Shown one piece after another: positions 12,373 through 25,559 of a stretch of 64,000 nt of DNA (its first letter is position 1; each line of letters opens with the position of its first letter). The notes beneath the pieces are model-generated. The model did no database searches and was not told the origin of the DNA. It was given only the letters and a program-made list of their open reading frames with translations. The position numbers were made by a program, and so were the translations under genes. The stretch comes from Diphasiastrum complanatum (Eukaryota > Streptophyta > Lycopodiopsida > Lycopodiales > Lycopodiaceae). The DNA lies in the NCBI GenBank assembly GCA_029204225.1, contig CM055099.1, positions 67,945,084-68,009,083 of the forward strand, in the 5' to 3' direction.

Positions 12373-12983
12373 GTCAGCCTCTCACTCCTTATCTGTCTGG
12401 CGTTGTCGCCTTAAAACCGCCCGCTCTCTTCCTGTTGGGAAGGTCCGATACCTTGCCTACACCAAATCCCTACCTTTGCTTTCCAAGTGGCCATTCCTTA
12501 GTGATCACCTTTGCCCGCTTTGCTAGCTGGATGAAAAAACGGTGGAGCACTTGTTCCTTCATTGTCATCGGCACCTTTGGTTAGAGCTGAGTCACATCTT
12601 CTCGACTTGGGGGTTCACCTTCTCTTTGGACATTGACACCAACCTTCTCGGTGACACCCTGTTGACAGATTCCTCCACTTGTATTTTTTTGGGCATGTGT
12701 GCAGACTGGCGATTTTGTGAAAGATATGGACAGCAAGAAACCAGCAGTGTTTGAGGGGGAGCCCTCTTCTTTATCGGCAGCAGCTTGTATTAGACTTGCT
12801 ACGTACCACTTGAGTTAGTTTCAATTTGCTACCCATGCGTGGTATGCTATCTTGGCAGCCTTTGGGCTTTGTAAGTTATAATGGACCCTGGACTAACGAC
12901 GGCCCCAAAAAGCCGTTTTTTGTGCTTGTATATTTGTGAATATATGATACTGCTATTAAGCTGTTCAAAAAAGAAAAGAAAAG
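12373..12983 (+). mobile_element. LINE 3' fragment (RT zinc-binding domain and A-rich tail)
   Basis: A plus-strand frame from 12373 gives a WRCRLKTARSLPVGKVRYLA-like stretch, then a CPLC motif, EHLFLHCH and a following tryptophan. This is the layout of the zinc-binding domain after the reverse transcriptase in plant non-LTR retrotransposons (zf-RVT type). A stop follows the CPLC motif, so it is dead. The sequence then runs through a 'ttgtgcttgtatatttg' phrase typical of plant LINE 3' ends and finishes in an A-rich tail at 12964-12983. Its end lies about 250 bp before the PPR start codon. Confidence 0.65.
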
Positions 12984-13230
12984 TGGGCCATTCAAATATT
13001 TTCACCAAGCCTGGGGCTTTAGGTTTGAGCTTATGCAGAGGCAAAATGAGGAATCATAGTAATGAGATGAATGAAACGGGAGAGTAGGATTTTCATACGA
13101 ACAAATGAGCTCGCCTTTGTATTCATACTGTGCTCACGCAGGCGGAAGATTGCATGGCGCATCCTCGTCTTCTCCAATTATTCAGCAATCCCAAGCATCG
13201 TTGGTTGCTTGATCACGGCAGCAGCGGGCT

Positions 13231-15445
13231 ATGGCCGCTTTGGGTGGGCAGCTGAGGAGAGCATTATCGTTGCTGCCACCAGCTTTTCGCATCGGCAGGA
13301 GCAGGAGCAGGAGCAATGGGGATTTGTTCTGTCTTTTCTCGGCAAATCATGTAGCTGCTGATTCAATCTGGTGCTCAAGTAATGCTCTGATGCTAAAGAT
13401 CCAAGAGCAGGTATTGGCGAGATGTGGAAGCACATTATCTGGTACTTGCAGGCCTGAGGATTATGTTGTCAGGTTTTCCACCTCTCTGCAGCAGCCTATT
13501 CCTTTTGCGTCTCATAAATATAGTGTTGAAAGCCTCAATCATATGGTTAAGCGCCTATTCAGTAACTCTGCAGAAGCAGTTGAAGGTGATGAGGCTGGGA
13601 GGTTTAAGAGGAGTGGTGTTGCTGGGGATGATCAGAAAAGGGCACAAACAAAACCTAACATGGGTAGGAGTTCAAGGCCAACATCTGGTAAAACCTATTT
13701 TCGTCTTTTGGCAGCAAGGTTGCGGAAGGAGCTGGAAGAAGCAGGCGACAAAGAGGAACGTGTAAGGATATTAAACGCTAGGAAAGGCAGGGAGTTGAAT
13801 ATCAGAAAGTTCTGGGAACCATTTATCGATGCGCTACAAAAGGGTTCGAGTGCGGATCTGGCTATAGAGGTGTTCTTTTACATTTGATTTTGATGTAATT
13901 TGAGTAAACAGTGGTTCCTGTTCTTAGCATCTGCCTTCAATCAATGCGTCTTGTTCCTCATTGCGTAACTATTTTGTTCATGTCTTGACCATAACCTTCA
14001 ATAGACAGTCTTACACTGGATTAAGAGAAGCTCGAAGTTTTACCTACAATTTATCCAGTCCACTAGGTTTCAAAGCGACCGAGAGAGCCTAAATTGATTT
14101 TTCGGAAAATTTCGCATCCCTTAAATCTCACCCTCACCACCAGTTTTTATGTCCAACAACATTTTTTTAGAGATCAAAATAAGCTCACTCTATATTGTAA
14201 GTCTTTGTAAACCATGAGAGTATGCCTATTCTTCTGTGTGGTTGTGTGATATTACGGTATTCCTCTTGTTTGTTGCAGGTTTTTAATTGGCAAAGAAAAG
14301 AGCTCAAAAGAATAGAGTCTTCGAAACTTTATGCAAAGATGATAGCCTTTGCTGGGGTAATAGGAAGGCCCCATCTAGCAGTTAGTTGGTTTGAAGACAT
14401 GAGGAACCGAAGGCTCAGCAAGTCGACCTCGTCATGCAATGCCCTCATTTTTGCGTTTGCAAAAAATAAAGAACCTGAAAAGGCATTGGCGATCTTCGAA
14501 TCCATGAAGGGTTTGAATGGATGTCCGCATAATATTGTTACTTATAACACGTTAATATCCATGTATGGGTCAATGGGTGAGTTGGAAAAGATGGAGACGG
14601 TTTTTGAAGAATGCCAGACTGCTGGATTTATACCTGAAAGGATTACTTACAACACCCTTCTACATGCTTATTTGAAGAATGGGAAGTTTGATAAATTGGA
14701 GGATGTTTACAAGATAATGGTGGCAAATGACTGCAAACCAGATGTTGTCACATTCAATGCTTTGATGCTAGGGTATTGCAGGGCAGTTTCGGTGGAGAAA
14801 ATGGAGGCCGGTCAGAGGGACATGCAGACTGCTAATATTCCCATCACTGCCATGGTAGCAGAGGAGATGGTTCGAGTGTATATGAAAACTGGGATGGTGG
14901 ACAGGGTTGCGAAAGTTATTGAAATTGTAGAAGGCACACCAGAGACACGATACACGACTCAACTCCACAACATCATCCTAGAATGCTATGCCAATGCTGG
15001 CCAGTTGGATGGTGTAGAAGATCATTTTGAAAGAATTTTGAACAGGAAAAAGGCGTTTGCTTCTAGTTCAGCACTTGAAGCTGTCGTGAAAGCTTTTGTT
15101 ACTAAACATTCTTTCGAGCGACTGCATAACCTCTACAGAAAATTGAAGGAGCCTCAGTGTTGGGATTTGTTTGCCTCCACCTTCGATCTCCTCATAGTTG
15201 AGTATGCAAAAGGGGAACTTTTTGACAAAATGGAACAAGTGTTTGTGGATATGGAAGCAGCTGGCCACAGGCCAGCTGCAAGTGCGCTCCATGCTATATA
15301 TGAAGGTCGAACAAGAACTGGCAATGAAGCAGGAGCCCAAGAAATCAAAGAAAGAATGATGCAAGATGATTTAATTCGAAATAACTCAAAAAGTGACCCT
15401 TCCATAGTGAAGGCACCAATTACAGCGCAAGAAGTTGGAACGTAA
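13231..15445 (+). CDS. P-class pentatricopeptide repeat protein, organelle-targeted (2 exons)
   Basis: Exons 13231-13869 and 14279-15445 join in phase 0 (donor GAG/GTGTTC, acceptor TTGCAG/GTTTTT), giving 601 codons. The start ATG lies in good context (GGCTATGG). Residues 1 to about 110 are rich in Arg, Ser, Ala and Leu with few acids, as in a mitochondrial or plastid transit peptide. Residues 170-213 form a charged helical stretch. From about residue 230 there are roughly ten tandem 35-residue PPR units (for example VTYNTLISMYGSMGELEKME, ITYNTLLHAYLKNGKFDKLE, VTFNALMLGYCRA) up to about 585. There is no E, E+, DYW or SMR domain. PPR proteins of this class bind organelle RNA in splicing, stability or translation; the target cannot be told here. 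The reading frame is intact. I do not recognise the exact orthologue. Confidence 0.9.
13870..14278 (+). other. intron of the PPR gene, 409 bp
   Basis: GT-AG intron (GTGTTC...TTGTTTGTTGCAG) with a pyrimidine-rich 3' end. The frame is preserved across the junction: residues up to AIE before it, VFNWQRKEL after it. Confidence 0.88.
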
Positions 15446-17475
15446 TAAGATGCCCAGTTCGTTACAGAATAGTTCAGAACAAGGAAGATTCTTTGGAAAA
15501 GTTATACGTACAACATAAAAGTGGAGATGCCCACCATTCTGAGATTTTTTGCTGATTTTTCCAGGTCATTGGGAGTTATCTCTCCGCTTCAGCACAAAAA
15601 GATTCCCATGATCAGGTGGGGAGCCAGAAATGAAGTGAGTTTGGCCTAATCTTAATGCTTGTAAAAACGTTCACAACATTCAGCTGGAAAAGAGTTTGGC
15701 AGTTTTCTACTGTGAAAAATGAGATTGATTTAAATGTTTTTGGAAGTATGCAGATGCATGCTTTTCTGGTCCACAGATCGCTTTCTTTGTTGGAACTGAT
15801 AGGTTATGTAAGAACTATTGGAATGGGATAGTCATTGCAAATAACATGCTTAGCTTCATCATATATTCAAGTTCAATGTTGTTGTTGCACTCTGTAAAAC
15901 TCCCAGTGATTGTTTGGTCAAGTTTAGTTTATTCTGGGAAATGTTGTTGACATTGTGTTCCTTAGTGAAGCACCCCTAATTTTTCAGCCTAGGCAGATGG
16001 CATGGTGCTTGTTTGGCTTGATGGGGCCAGTTGCACAGCCATTGCAAGACCAAACAGGATTAGACAGCAACTCATATGCCAACTTTCAAAGCCACAGTGC
16101 TGGGTTGTTAGTATCTGCATCCTCCCATTTTACTTCTTGATTGTGTAAATGTGAAGGCCACTTTAAAGGATTATCATTCTTTTGACATCAAGCATGCAGT
16201 AATTAGAAATGACATCGGTTCTGTAGTTGAAGTTTCTAGAAAACTCATCAGTGCTCTAAAGCAAAAGAAATGTGAAGGAACACAATTTGAGAGTCAAGTA
16301 GGAAACCCATTCAATCATTTAGAATGATTATATTCTGGTCTGCTTAGTAAAGTCTAGAGCAATGGAATTAACTGTTCTTGCTTCTAACTCCTTGGATCAG
16401 ATGTGAAGTGTGTGTAGCAAGAAAGAGTAAGTCATATGGGTGGGGGTCACATATTGTTATTCTGTTCCTTGTTTGCAGCACAAAAATTTACCAGAAGTTT
16501 ATAGAAGAGCTCTCAAAAGATCTGTGAAGTGAAAAAATATTTTCTCATCTGGTAGTGACAATTCAAGTGTGACCTTGTTCAAGGTGAATATGGTTATACA
16601 ACGGCATATAGACATCTTTTCTAGAGCTAAAAGAGCTTTGTAATATCCTCAGCTCATGTGTAGCAAATTTAGCAAATTGATGGATAGAGCATGTGTCACT
16701 CGGTGTCTATGGACATACTAAAGAACAAGAAGATTAGCAAAAAAATTTCACTACCTTGGGAACTAACTGGAATCCTATATGGCATTAAAGGTAAATGTAT
16801 GCAAATTTTTTCTCTCAGTCCATCTCAATAGCTCAAATAATAAATCAATAGAAGTAAAATGAGTCAATTGTTAACATGGAGGACTATACTAAAGTTTTGA
16901 CACAACGGAGATAACATTTAAATAATATTGATGTGTTGAAAACATGACATAATGGATTTAATTTGTATGCATTTTTGGTGGCACCCTTTATTGTTGTTGA
17001 GTTGCGATAGAAACTAAACATGTTGTTCACTATGTAAAATGTATGAAAGGTAATGTGACTTTATCTTTATGCATGTGACTATGGTTTACTCTTTGGAGTT
17101 GATGGTGTGAATGGGCATATAGTGCTCTTTGCGTATGCTCTATAATGTTCTTTACATATTCAAAATAAACTTTTTATTTATAGGGAAACAAAGACACTCA
17201 CATAGATCCATCCAAAGACACTTTGATACCTTTACAATAGAGGTGTATTTTGTATAGGGGAAGGCCCGGGGGCCATCCTCGACATAAAGCACGTGAAATT
17301 TTTTTTAATCTTCTATAAACTTCGATAAGTTACCTCACCTCAAAATTTACGTTTGGTGAGGTTGATTTGTCGTAAGTATGGTGGATGTTGGGATGGTCTA
17401 TCATCCATCAGGCAGCGCCATTCCCTGCTGGAAATGCTTCATCCTTCTTATGACTCAAGTTCCTTAACTTCATCC
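15446..17475. other. PPR 3' flank and intergenic DNA, no gene recognised
   Basis: The first few hundred bases probably contain the 3' UTR. No open frame here has recognisable motifs. The short open frame at 15955-16140 has no homology I can name. Confidence 0.5.
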
Positions 17476-17479
17476 TTCT

Positions 17480-18916
17480 TTACGACGGATTCTTTTTCAG
17501 TTCACAGTGTCCGGTTGTATCTTTATGAAGTGTAGGCCACCAACATCCTGATTGTAAAAGTTTGCGAACAGTGATATCTGTTAAAAAATGTCTTCCACCC
17601 ATTCCATCATGTGAAAACATGATAAGTTCAGGTACTTCATGCGGCAAAACACTTCTTCGCAAAATATCATCCATTCCTCGGCGATACAATTGTCCAGCAA
17701 TCAATTGATAAGGTTGTGCCTTAAGATTCAATTGTCTCTTTTGTATTTTTGTCAAGGATTTATTGGGTTGGCCTAGCATCAGATATTCAACAATATCGGC
17801 TGCCCACTCAAGTACTGCTTCAACATAGAACAACGCAACGTCTGGTAGTTCATCATCTACTGAAGTATTAATTGGTGCTGATTCAATCCTTGAAACATGA
17901 TCGGCCATATGGTGTTGTTTACCCTTTCGAACCACAACTCAAAAATCGAATTCAGTCAGTAAAAGTAGCCATCTTGCAATACGCTCCGTGCTACATGTCT
18001 TGTTCACCAAATAAAGTAATGGCTGATGATCAGTATAAAATGCAAAATGCGTTGCCAATTGATAATGTCGAAACTTCTTAACAGAAAAGATCATGGCCAA
18101 CGCTTCGCGTTCGGTTGTCGAATAATTCTTCTCCGGATCTGTAAGTTGTCTGCTTGCAAACCTGATAGAATAGTCTTTCTTATATTCACCTGGTTGCATC
18201 AGAACTGATTCAATGACATATTTTGATGCATCAATATGAACATGGAACTCAATTGTCCAAATTGGTGCTCATAGTATTGGTGCAAAAGTTAAAGCTTTCT
18301 TTAATTTCTCAAATGCTTCCAATGCCTCTATTGTCCAAATTGGTACAATAGTCAACTTGTATATAGGTCTTGCTAAATCCGAAAAGAATAGAATAAATAT
18401 CCAATAGTAATTTGCATGACCCATAAAAACATAGATTCCTCGAATTGTTCATGGCGGCGGTAAGTCGACGATGACTTTGATTTTGGAATAATCCGTAGCA
18501 ATGCCATGTCTTGATATCACATGTCCAAGGACAACTCCATGAGTGACTCAAATTTGACATTTTTTTTGGATTTAAGGAGATTTGGTACTTGCGCCAACGT
18601 TCAGATACTTTTTCCAAGCGATTCAAATGGTCTGTATCCGCACTATGGACTTCGAGATCGTCTTTGAAGGCGAACTGCATGACTCTTTGAAATGAACTAG
18701 GTGCATTACAAAGTCCGAACGACATCACTTTATAAGCATAAGTTTCTCATTTTGTCGCAAAAGCTGTTTTATGGCGATCCGCAGGTGCGATCTTGACTTG
18801 GTTGTAACCACAAAATCCATCCAAAAAACTATATGCTTCCGCTTCAGCAAGACGGTCCAAAGATCAGAATCTGAGCTCAACAGGAGCATTAAACAATCCA
18901 ATGCAGCACAACTCAA
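17480..18916 (-). pseudogene. Ty3/gypsy RT-RNase H-integrase relic
   Basis: On the minus strand: RT palm region (SFLDGF followed by a KTAF-type block near 18850-18750; FGLCNAPSSFQRVMQFAF at 18720-18660; ISLNPKKM at 18570), RNase H (RFASRQLTDPEKNYSTTERE, MIFSVKKFRHYQL, FAFYTDHQPLLYLVN; 18199-17990), then the tether and integrase zinc-binding start (GKQHHMADHVSR, LYRRGMDDILRR, VRKLLQSGCWWPTLHKD; 17935-17530). Frameshifts separate the blocks and the RT stretch carrying the catalytic YxDD box is not readable. The motifs are of the plant non-chromovirus (Tat/Athila) gypsy group. Confidence 0.85.
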
Positions 18917-20535
18917 TAAAAAATCGAATATACATCACTCTTAAGTGCAGCAGGTCACATAAGTAACTGAAAGTCTGAGCTGAGATGGATCTAGATCCAC
19001 AGAGCTGGCTGGCTAGACCTGGCACTCTTAAAGCAAGAGAGAGGAATCCTCTACCAAACATCACAAATTTAGAACCACACCAGGAAGGCTTTCTCTAAAA
19101 CATTTTTTGGCAACTATGATCTTCACAATATATTTACACATGAAGAGGGCCATGTTTTCCTAAACAAAGAAAAGTGATGCCAAAATTTTCATCCCAGATG
19201 TTCAACCAAGACAAGTAAGCCTGATTTCCACATCATTGAAGCTCTTTTCTCACACAGAGGATGGGATCCACTCACAACTAACAGCCAAAATCTCTCTCTT
19301 GAGAAGTCTTTCACAACATATTTTTACATGGACTACACTCCTCTCATACCATTTTTCACAAAGAGGCACGATGTTGCTAGAGAGCTTTCACAAAGAACAA
19401 GTATTGGTGTTTTGTCACACATTTCACCCCCTTTATAAGTGTAGGCAACAATTTTCCCTTCACATCGCCATTTCTTCACCCTTCAAACATCACTTTTCTC
19501 TCACGTACTTTTAGCCATGTGTCTTGGTTTTAGTGGACCTCTTTGGCTTTTTGTCTTTTTACATTTTCCATGTCTCGTTATGCTTTCCATTTATCACTTT
19601 TGATTTTGCATGATTTCCTTTGTACTCCCCATAGAACTTTTGACATTTGGCAAGGATTTGATTTTGCTCAAGGATTTTCTTGAATATAAAATGTGTGTCC
19701 CAGTGAATTGTTGACACCTCAATAGCTATTTCCCATGTGCCTATTGGTGAAAGGTTGTGAAGAGTTATCAAGCTATAATTGCAGTACTTAGCCACTAGTC
19801 TTTTGCCACTATGCAAAAAGTGAAGTTCCATTTGTCATTCTAAATCTCTTGGAAAAACTTTATGGATGTTAAGGTGGGGGCTAGTTGGCCTTGACGTAAG
19901 ATTTTCCACTTTTCAGTCCCTTTGCTAATAACCATCGTAACATTGATTTTTCCCGTGTTGCAAATTCATGATTCCCCATGCTGGCTATGCCCGATTCCAA
20001 TTTCCAAACTCAATGTTCTGAATAACCATTAAGCATTGTCATGTCGAGTTTTTATGATCATTTTTCTGTTGCTCGGTTTTTGGAGTTGCCAACTCTTCTT
20101 GCATGACAAACTAGAGCAATCTTGGACCGAGATTGGCCACCCCTGAAAACCAAAGAGATTTTCCTATTAGTAAAAATATTGATAAGTACATCAAAATTGT
20201 GCTCGGCATCGCCGACATTTTTACTATCGGGCCAATTTTAAGGTCGTAAAAGTTTCGACTAGCCACATTTAGGCAGGTTGGGATCTATTTCTATATGGAC
20301 CGGCATTTTTTGCTCGGTCTTACAAAAACTAGTATATGTCCAATATTTTTGACTGTTCTTGTGACCGTTTTTATATCTATTTCCTAGTATCTAATAACGT
20401 GTCTAGCCACTTTAAGGGTAGGCTGGGACCCCCTTTTTGGTCCAATATTCTGCGTCAACTTTCGTTGAATTTGCAGTATTTTGGTTTTTGTCCACTGCTT
20501 CGTAATTGCTTTCTGCTTGATATTAGTCCGATTTT
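18917..20535. other. no gene recognised
   Basis: AT-rich sequence between two gypsy relics of the same orientation. Around 20190-20460 the phrase 'tttaggcaggttggga/tttaagggtaggctggga' and 'gactagccac/gtctagccac' recur, a weak internal repeat. Probably retroelement non-coding DNA. Confidence 0.4.
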
Positions 20536-23400
20536 TTATGTCAAAAATTCGGCTAACACATAATCATTTGCCACCAATAGATATTTCTTCTTTGTATGTC
20601 GAGTGACAAGCTTGATCAGGCCGACAAAATCAATCTCCCACTTCTCAAATGGAGCAAGGGGTAATATTGGAGTTAAAGGCCAATTCATACTTTTCGTAGG
20701 TTTGCCTACTCTCTGGCAAGGATCACATTTCTTAATGGACACCGCAACATTTTTATACATGGTAGGCCACCAATATTTTGCATTTAATATCTTGGTTAGT
20801 GTTCTTTAGAGCATAATGTCCTCCAACATCTTTTGAATGTAGAGCTTTTATAACAGTCTGTATTTCGTCGACTTCCATCAGGGCCTAGTTTATACAATAC
20901 TCCTTTTATGATAGTGTAAGGTCTACTTTTATGTTGGAAAATAGCCTTTTCTTTTGCATTATAATTCTTGGGATAGTTCTGATATATCAAATATTCAATA
21001 ATGTCAGAATATAAGGACTTTTCTACATTTAGGAAAAATCAGTCTTCATCAGGTTACTTATCTTCCAATGGTTCATTCACATTTTTATCATTCCCAAGTC
21101 GTGACAAGAAGTCAGTATTGGTATGATACTTCCCCTGTTGCGTCTGCACGTCAAATGTAAATTCTTGAATAACAGTCTCCACCTCGCTACCCTTCCAGAG
21201 AGATCAGCTTTATTAACCAAATATTTCAACGCATAATGGTCCACATAGAAAATGAATGGATATCCCAATTGGTAATGTCGGAACTTCTTCACTGAATAGA
21301 TCACAGTCCTAATGCTTCCCTCGCTATCATCGAATATTTCATCTCTGAACTGGATAACTGGTGCCCCAATCTAGGGTTCATAAGACAAGAGCTTCGATTA
21401 ATTTCTTCTTTAGTTGATCAAAATCTTTTTGTCTCTCTGATGTCCACACATATTCTGCATCCTTCTTTAACAACTGGGTTAAGGGAAAAGCAAGAATTGC
21501 ATAATCCTTTACGAATTTCGATCATAGTCAACTTGACCAAGAAAACCTCAAAGTTCTCTCAGATTGGCTAGTTCCTTTAAGTTCTGGATTATTTTGACTT
21601 TATCAATGTCGACTTCGATACCTCTTCCCGATATCCGATGTCCGAGGAGAATTCCTTCCTTGATAACGGAAAAGCATTTCTCTGGATGTAGGCATAAAGA
21701 AGTCTTTCTGCATCATTTCAATGTCAGTCAAAGTTTTGTTATATGATCAAATGCTTTGATGCACACGTAGAAGTCGTCCATGAAGACTTCCAGAAAAACT
21801 CGCAAGTAATCCTGAAAAATTGTCGTCATTATGCGTTGAAAAGCAGTTGGTGCGTTGCATAGTCCAAACGACATCTGTCTATAAGCATAGGTACCCTAAT
21901 TAGTAGTAAACGTTGTCTTTGATTGGTCTTCTTGTTTGATTGAAACCTAGTTGTAACTAGAGAATCCGTCCAAGAAACTGTATAACTCATGACCTACGAC
22001 TTGGTCGAGGATCGTGTCCGTGAAAGACAATGGGCGATGATCTTTTCTTGTCACAACATTCAACTTGCAGTAGTCCTGACAAACTCGAATTTTGCCAGTC
22101 TTTTTCGTTGGTACCACAACAATTGGGGATACCCACTCACTACTTAGCACTGGATATATAATACCAGCTTCAAGATATTTCTCCAATTCGTCTTTGACCA
22201 TTAAGGAGTACTTTGGATTCAATCTGTATTGCTTCTGTCTAATAGGAACTGCATCAAGCTTCAAATCAATTCGTTCCTTCAGGATTCCTTTGAGTTTATG
22301 CATAGATCAAGCAAATACATCTTGGTGTGCTAATGCTTTTGTCCATTGCACAACGTAGGTTTGAGAATCGTAATGAACACTCTTGATTGGATTAGGACGA
22401 TGAATACTATGGTCTGTGGTGGAGGAGTCATCATCAACTTTGGGAGTAATAGGTTTCACCTTCCACATGGTTGGATCTACCTTTTTTGTCTGTTCCCTGT
22501 TCTCAAAAGTGAGTTTTCTTATACCCTATTGTGAACCACTTGCGCGACTCGCAAACAAGGTCTTCTCAATAGAATGCGATAGCTGGAAGGAGACTTTGGA
22601 ATTTCCATCACCACAAAGGTGATCACAAATTGCACTCTTGCTATCTTCATTGGAATATCTTCGACTACACCTTTTGGTTTTATGCAAGACTGGCAAATTT
22701 TGTCGACTTCAGATCTTGTATACCCCATTTTTAATATAAGGTAGTGGAAATTAGATTGACTCTCCCGATCCTCCATCTACCACTACCGCTTTGTCCTTGT
22801 ATCGCTTGTGTTGCTCGCTCTTCCACGTTGCTCCAATGTTGAGGATGTTACTTGTTCCCTCATAACTAGCACAGTACAAGGATTTTCTTGCTACAGCTTC
22901 AGGTTTCGAGTTTAACCAGTCAGTAAGAATGATCTCTTTCTTGTGGTGCAATTCGCAGGAACTCTCCAAGGGATAAGTTCATTCTACTAGTCAATAGAAT
23001 TGTGAGCAGTTCTGCATGAGGAACCTCAGGTTGTGCCACTTGAAAAGGTACATCCTGGTGGTGCAAACAGTCGTTTAGATTTGTTTTTGGTGGTGAGCCT
23101 GCTAGTGGTATTGGGAGGTTGGAGGTATTGCAGGTTTTACTTTGGCTTGTGCAGCTTCCTCTACTTGGGCTTCCTGTATCCAATGGCAAATTCTTTGATA
23201 TTGTCGTCCTTCTTCCTTGGCGTTAGGATGTGGTCCTGTCTTCCAAGATTGATTATCAGCCATTGATACTGATGGTCGTGGTGATGGTGCCACCCCCTTC
23301 CATTTCTGTGCTCGTGTGACCAGAGCATGAGGAATAGGAAAATTTTGTGCCAGCCTCCTTGGAGTGGTTGTTGATTGCAACGTGATCAAGTTTAGTGATA
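20536..23400 (-). pseudogene. Ty3/gypsy (Tat/Athila-type) gag end-protease-RT-RNase H-integrase relic
   Basis: Minus strand, in order from high to low coordinates: proline-rich gag/protease border (about 23389-22750), protease-like region with a DIPMKIARVQFVITFVVMEI stretch and an ILLRRPCLR block (22690-22540), RT start (LNPKYSLMVKDELEKYLEAG, SEWVSPIVVVPTKKTGKIRV, CQDYCKLN, LYSFLDGFSSYN; 22303-21947), fragments of the rest of RT, RNase H (VKKFRHYQLGYPFIFYVDHY, 21304-21200), a tether block (KSRPYTIIKGVLYKLGPDG, 20930-20880) and the integrase zinc finger end and core start (CDPCQRVGKP...FEKWEIDFVG, 20725-20620). Many frameshifts and stops. RT motifs match the Tat/Athila branch. Probably the same family as the relic at 17480-18916. 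Confidence 0.85.
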
Positions 23401-23468
23401 CACTAGCTCCAAGTCTTAGAGGGCAATTTTTGTAGCAATGCCCATATCCACATTCTCGATAGATGGTG

Positions 23469-23658
23469 GCTGATTCTGACGAATCCCCAAGATACTCGGC
23501 CTAAGCTACCCACGAGCACCTCTCATCTTAGACCGAGGAGGTCTCTGAGAAGATGAGATGAATGAAGACTGAGAGCCGAGGAATACTAGTTAATACTGTC
23601 AAGTAGAAACTGTGTAAGCCTCATGGTGAATCCCGAAAGATGGAATGACCATGTAGGA
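23469..23658 (+). repeat. gypsy LTR fragment (5' copy)
   Basis: This 190 bp is a close direct repeat of 26995-27183 (shared phrases 'gacgaatccccaagata', 'gaccgaggaggtctctga', 'gagagccgaggaatacta'). It is truncated on both sides and joined directly to gag-like sequence at about 23659. Confidence 0.85.
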
Positions 23659-23659
23659 C

Positions 23660-24700
23660 CAACGACGCTAAGGTCCAACTATTTTCTATGACCATGATCA
23701 ATAAAGCACGTGACTGGTTTTTTAACCTCGATCATGACGATAAGACTGATTGGTCTAATCTGAAGGAGTATTTTATCAAGCATTTTCAGCCCTTTCGGTT
23801 GATAGAGAGTCCTTTCGTCAAATTGAGTAATATCAAGATGGCAAAAAACGAATGCGTATGAGACTATATTGAGAGTTTCAAGCACTTAAAAAGTCAAGTA
23901 CAAGAATAGCACACCGAACAGATGTTCATCATTTGGTTTTTAGTCGAACTTCCAAGATGGATCAGATGCGAGCTTAAATCAAATGATGAATATACAAGTC
24001 TGAAATTAGCTATGTCTGATGCCATCCGAGAGGAAGATGAAAGATCAGATGTTGATGAATCCCGGGAAAGGAAAGCACCCCGTGCTCCTGTCAATGAGTC
24101 GAAGCAGATCGAGGATGCCCGAGATTAGCTTTGGAAATCACAGCTGGAGTTGCTTAATCAGCAACATCAACTGCAGATGGAGAAACTCACCAATGAGTTT
24201 CAAACTACTCTGAAGTCTATCCAAGGCAGTATACCTCGTCAACCACACACTGCCCAGGTACCTAATAAACAAACATCCATCTGGTGCCCACACTGTTGGG
24301 CTACGCATCCTGTTGATGCTTGCCCTTCATATCAGCATATCCAAGCACATGCCATCCAATGATATGAAGAACAACCATAGCAATCTGGACATTCCTCGCA
24401 TAATCACGACTACCCACCAGAAAATCCAGAAGTACTAGCCATAGAAGATGGCTAATGCGATTACGCAAGGGCCAATGAATAACAGATGTTTCCTTTGTGG
24501 TGAAATCGGCCATTTCATGGTTGACTGTCCAATCGAGACCAAGTATCATGCCCAGTGTCCCGACTGTGTCAAAATACACAGTTTCAAAGACTGCCCAAAA
24601 CAACCCAACAAGATCCTACCTGCCCGACATATCATTTATGAATCATGATAGGATTCTCACGACAACACCACATGAGCACAATAACAACCAATAGTTAAAC
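23660..24700 (+). pseudogene. Ty3/gypsy gag relic with zinc knuckle
   Basis: Plus-strand frames give the retrotransposon gag core: ARDWFFNLDHDDKTDWSNLK near 23706, then EYFIKHFQPF, a DYIESFKHLK block and, after an in-frame TAG, a degenerate LPRWIRCELK. A charged coiled-coil-like region follows (SQLELLNQQHQLQMEKLTNE, about 24135-24195). Then comes a cysteine-rich stretch and a CCHC zinc knuckle, CFLCGEIGHFMVDC (24487-24528). Several stops and frame changes break it. The pol genes expected downstream are missing. Confidence 0.82.
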
Positions 24701-25559
24701 TTGCTGCTCAATCGAGAAGTTCCTTGAAAACCTCTACATCACCACGACATTTACCAGATTGATAATTAAACATAGACGTTATATGAAATGAGTTATTGCA
24801 AGACATAGATGAAACCGATATTCCATCATCTGCTACTATTCCCGGACAAGAGCACCCTCCCCAGGGAATTGACATTTTATCTCCACTCTTGCAACCTCAA
24901 ATCTATATGTCTTTCCATTTTATGAAGAGTTTCCAACCACTGCATATAACAAACCAAATTTGAGAATCAAAAATCTAAAAGCAATTCATTTTATGAATCT
25001 CATGATCCAAACAAAGGATACTAATGGGAATAGTATCTTCTTCTTCTATGCATTTCAAGACATATCTTACAATATCTGCTATGAATGATGGTAGATTTAG
25101 TGTCACCAACCCTGCCTTGTTTTTGACAAGGGCATGTCAGAGTTTTTCTCATTACTCTACAAGACCAATGGGATATTGCAATTGTGAAGGTGAATAATCA
25201 ATGTTGATGAATGAAAGTTTTCTTTGACAAGTGCCATACAGTTCTCACTCTCTATACCGTTCATTTATTTCCTTGTTCCTCTTCATCCATTTTGTGTGAT
25301 TGATTTTTGCATGAGAAATAGCATGAGAGTCTTCCGTAGAGTATCTCAAGAACAAATTTTCATTCATCTATCCATTTTCAGATCACCTTGTACAAAGTTT
25401 AGGATCTTTAAGCATACTGCAACTTTTAGAAATCCACGTCATTTCAGAGCTGATTCTTGTCTTTCATAGCGATATTCATCTTCGAGTCAACTACAACAAG
25501 ATTGAAACAAATTTAGTTAAAATTTGTTCAATCTTTAGTCCAGTTGCATGTTCAACGTG
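24701..25559 (+). other. degenerate gypsy internal region, nothing readable
   Basis: Lies between the gag relic and the accessory-ORF relic of what looks like one plus-strand element. I find no protease, RT or integrase motif, so pol appears to be deleted. Confidence 0.4.

Noticed and set aside
13071-13765. Open frames at 13071-13361 and 13424-13765 overlapping PPR exon 1
   Set aside because: They are out-of-frame shadows; only the frame from 13231 joins exon 2 in phase with PPR motifs.
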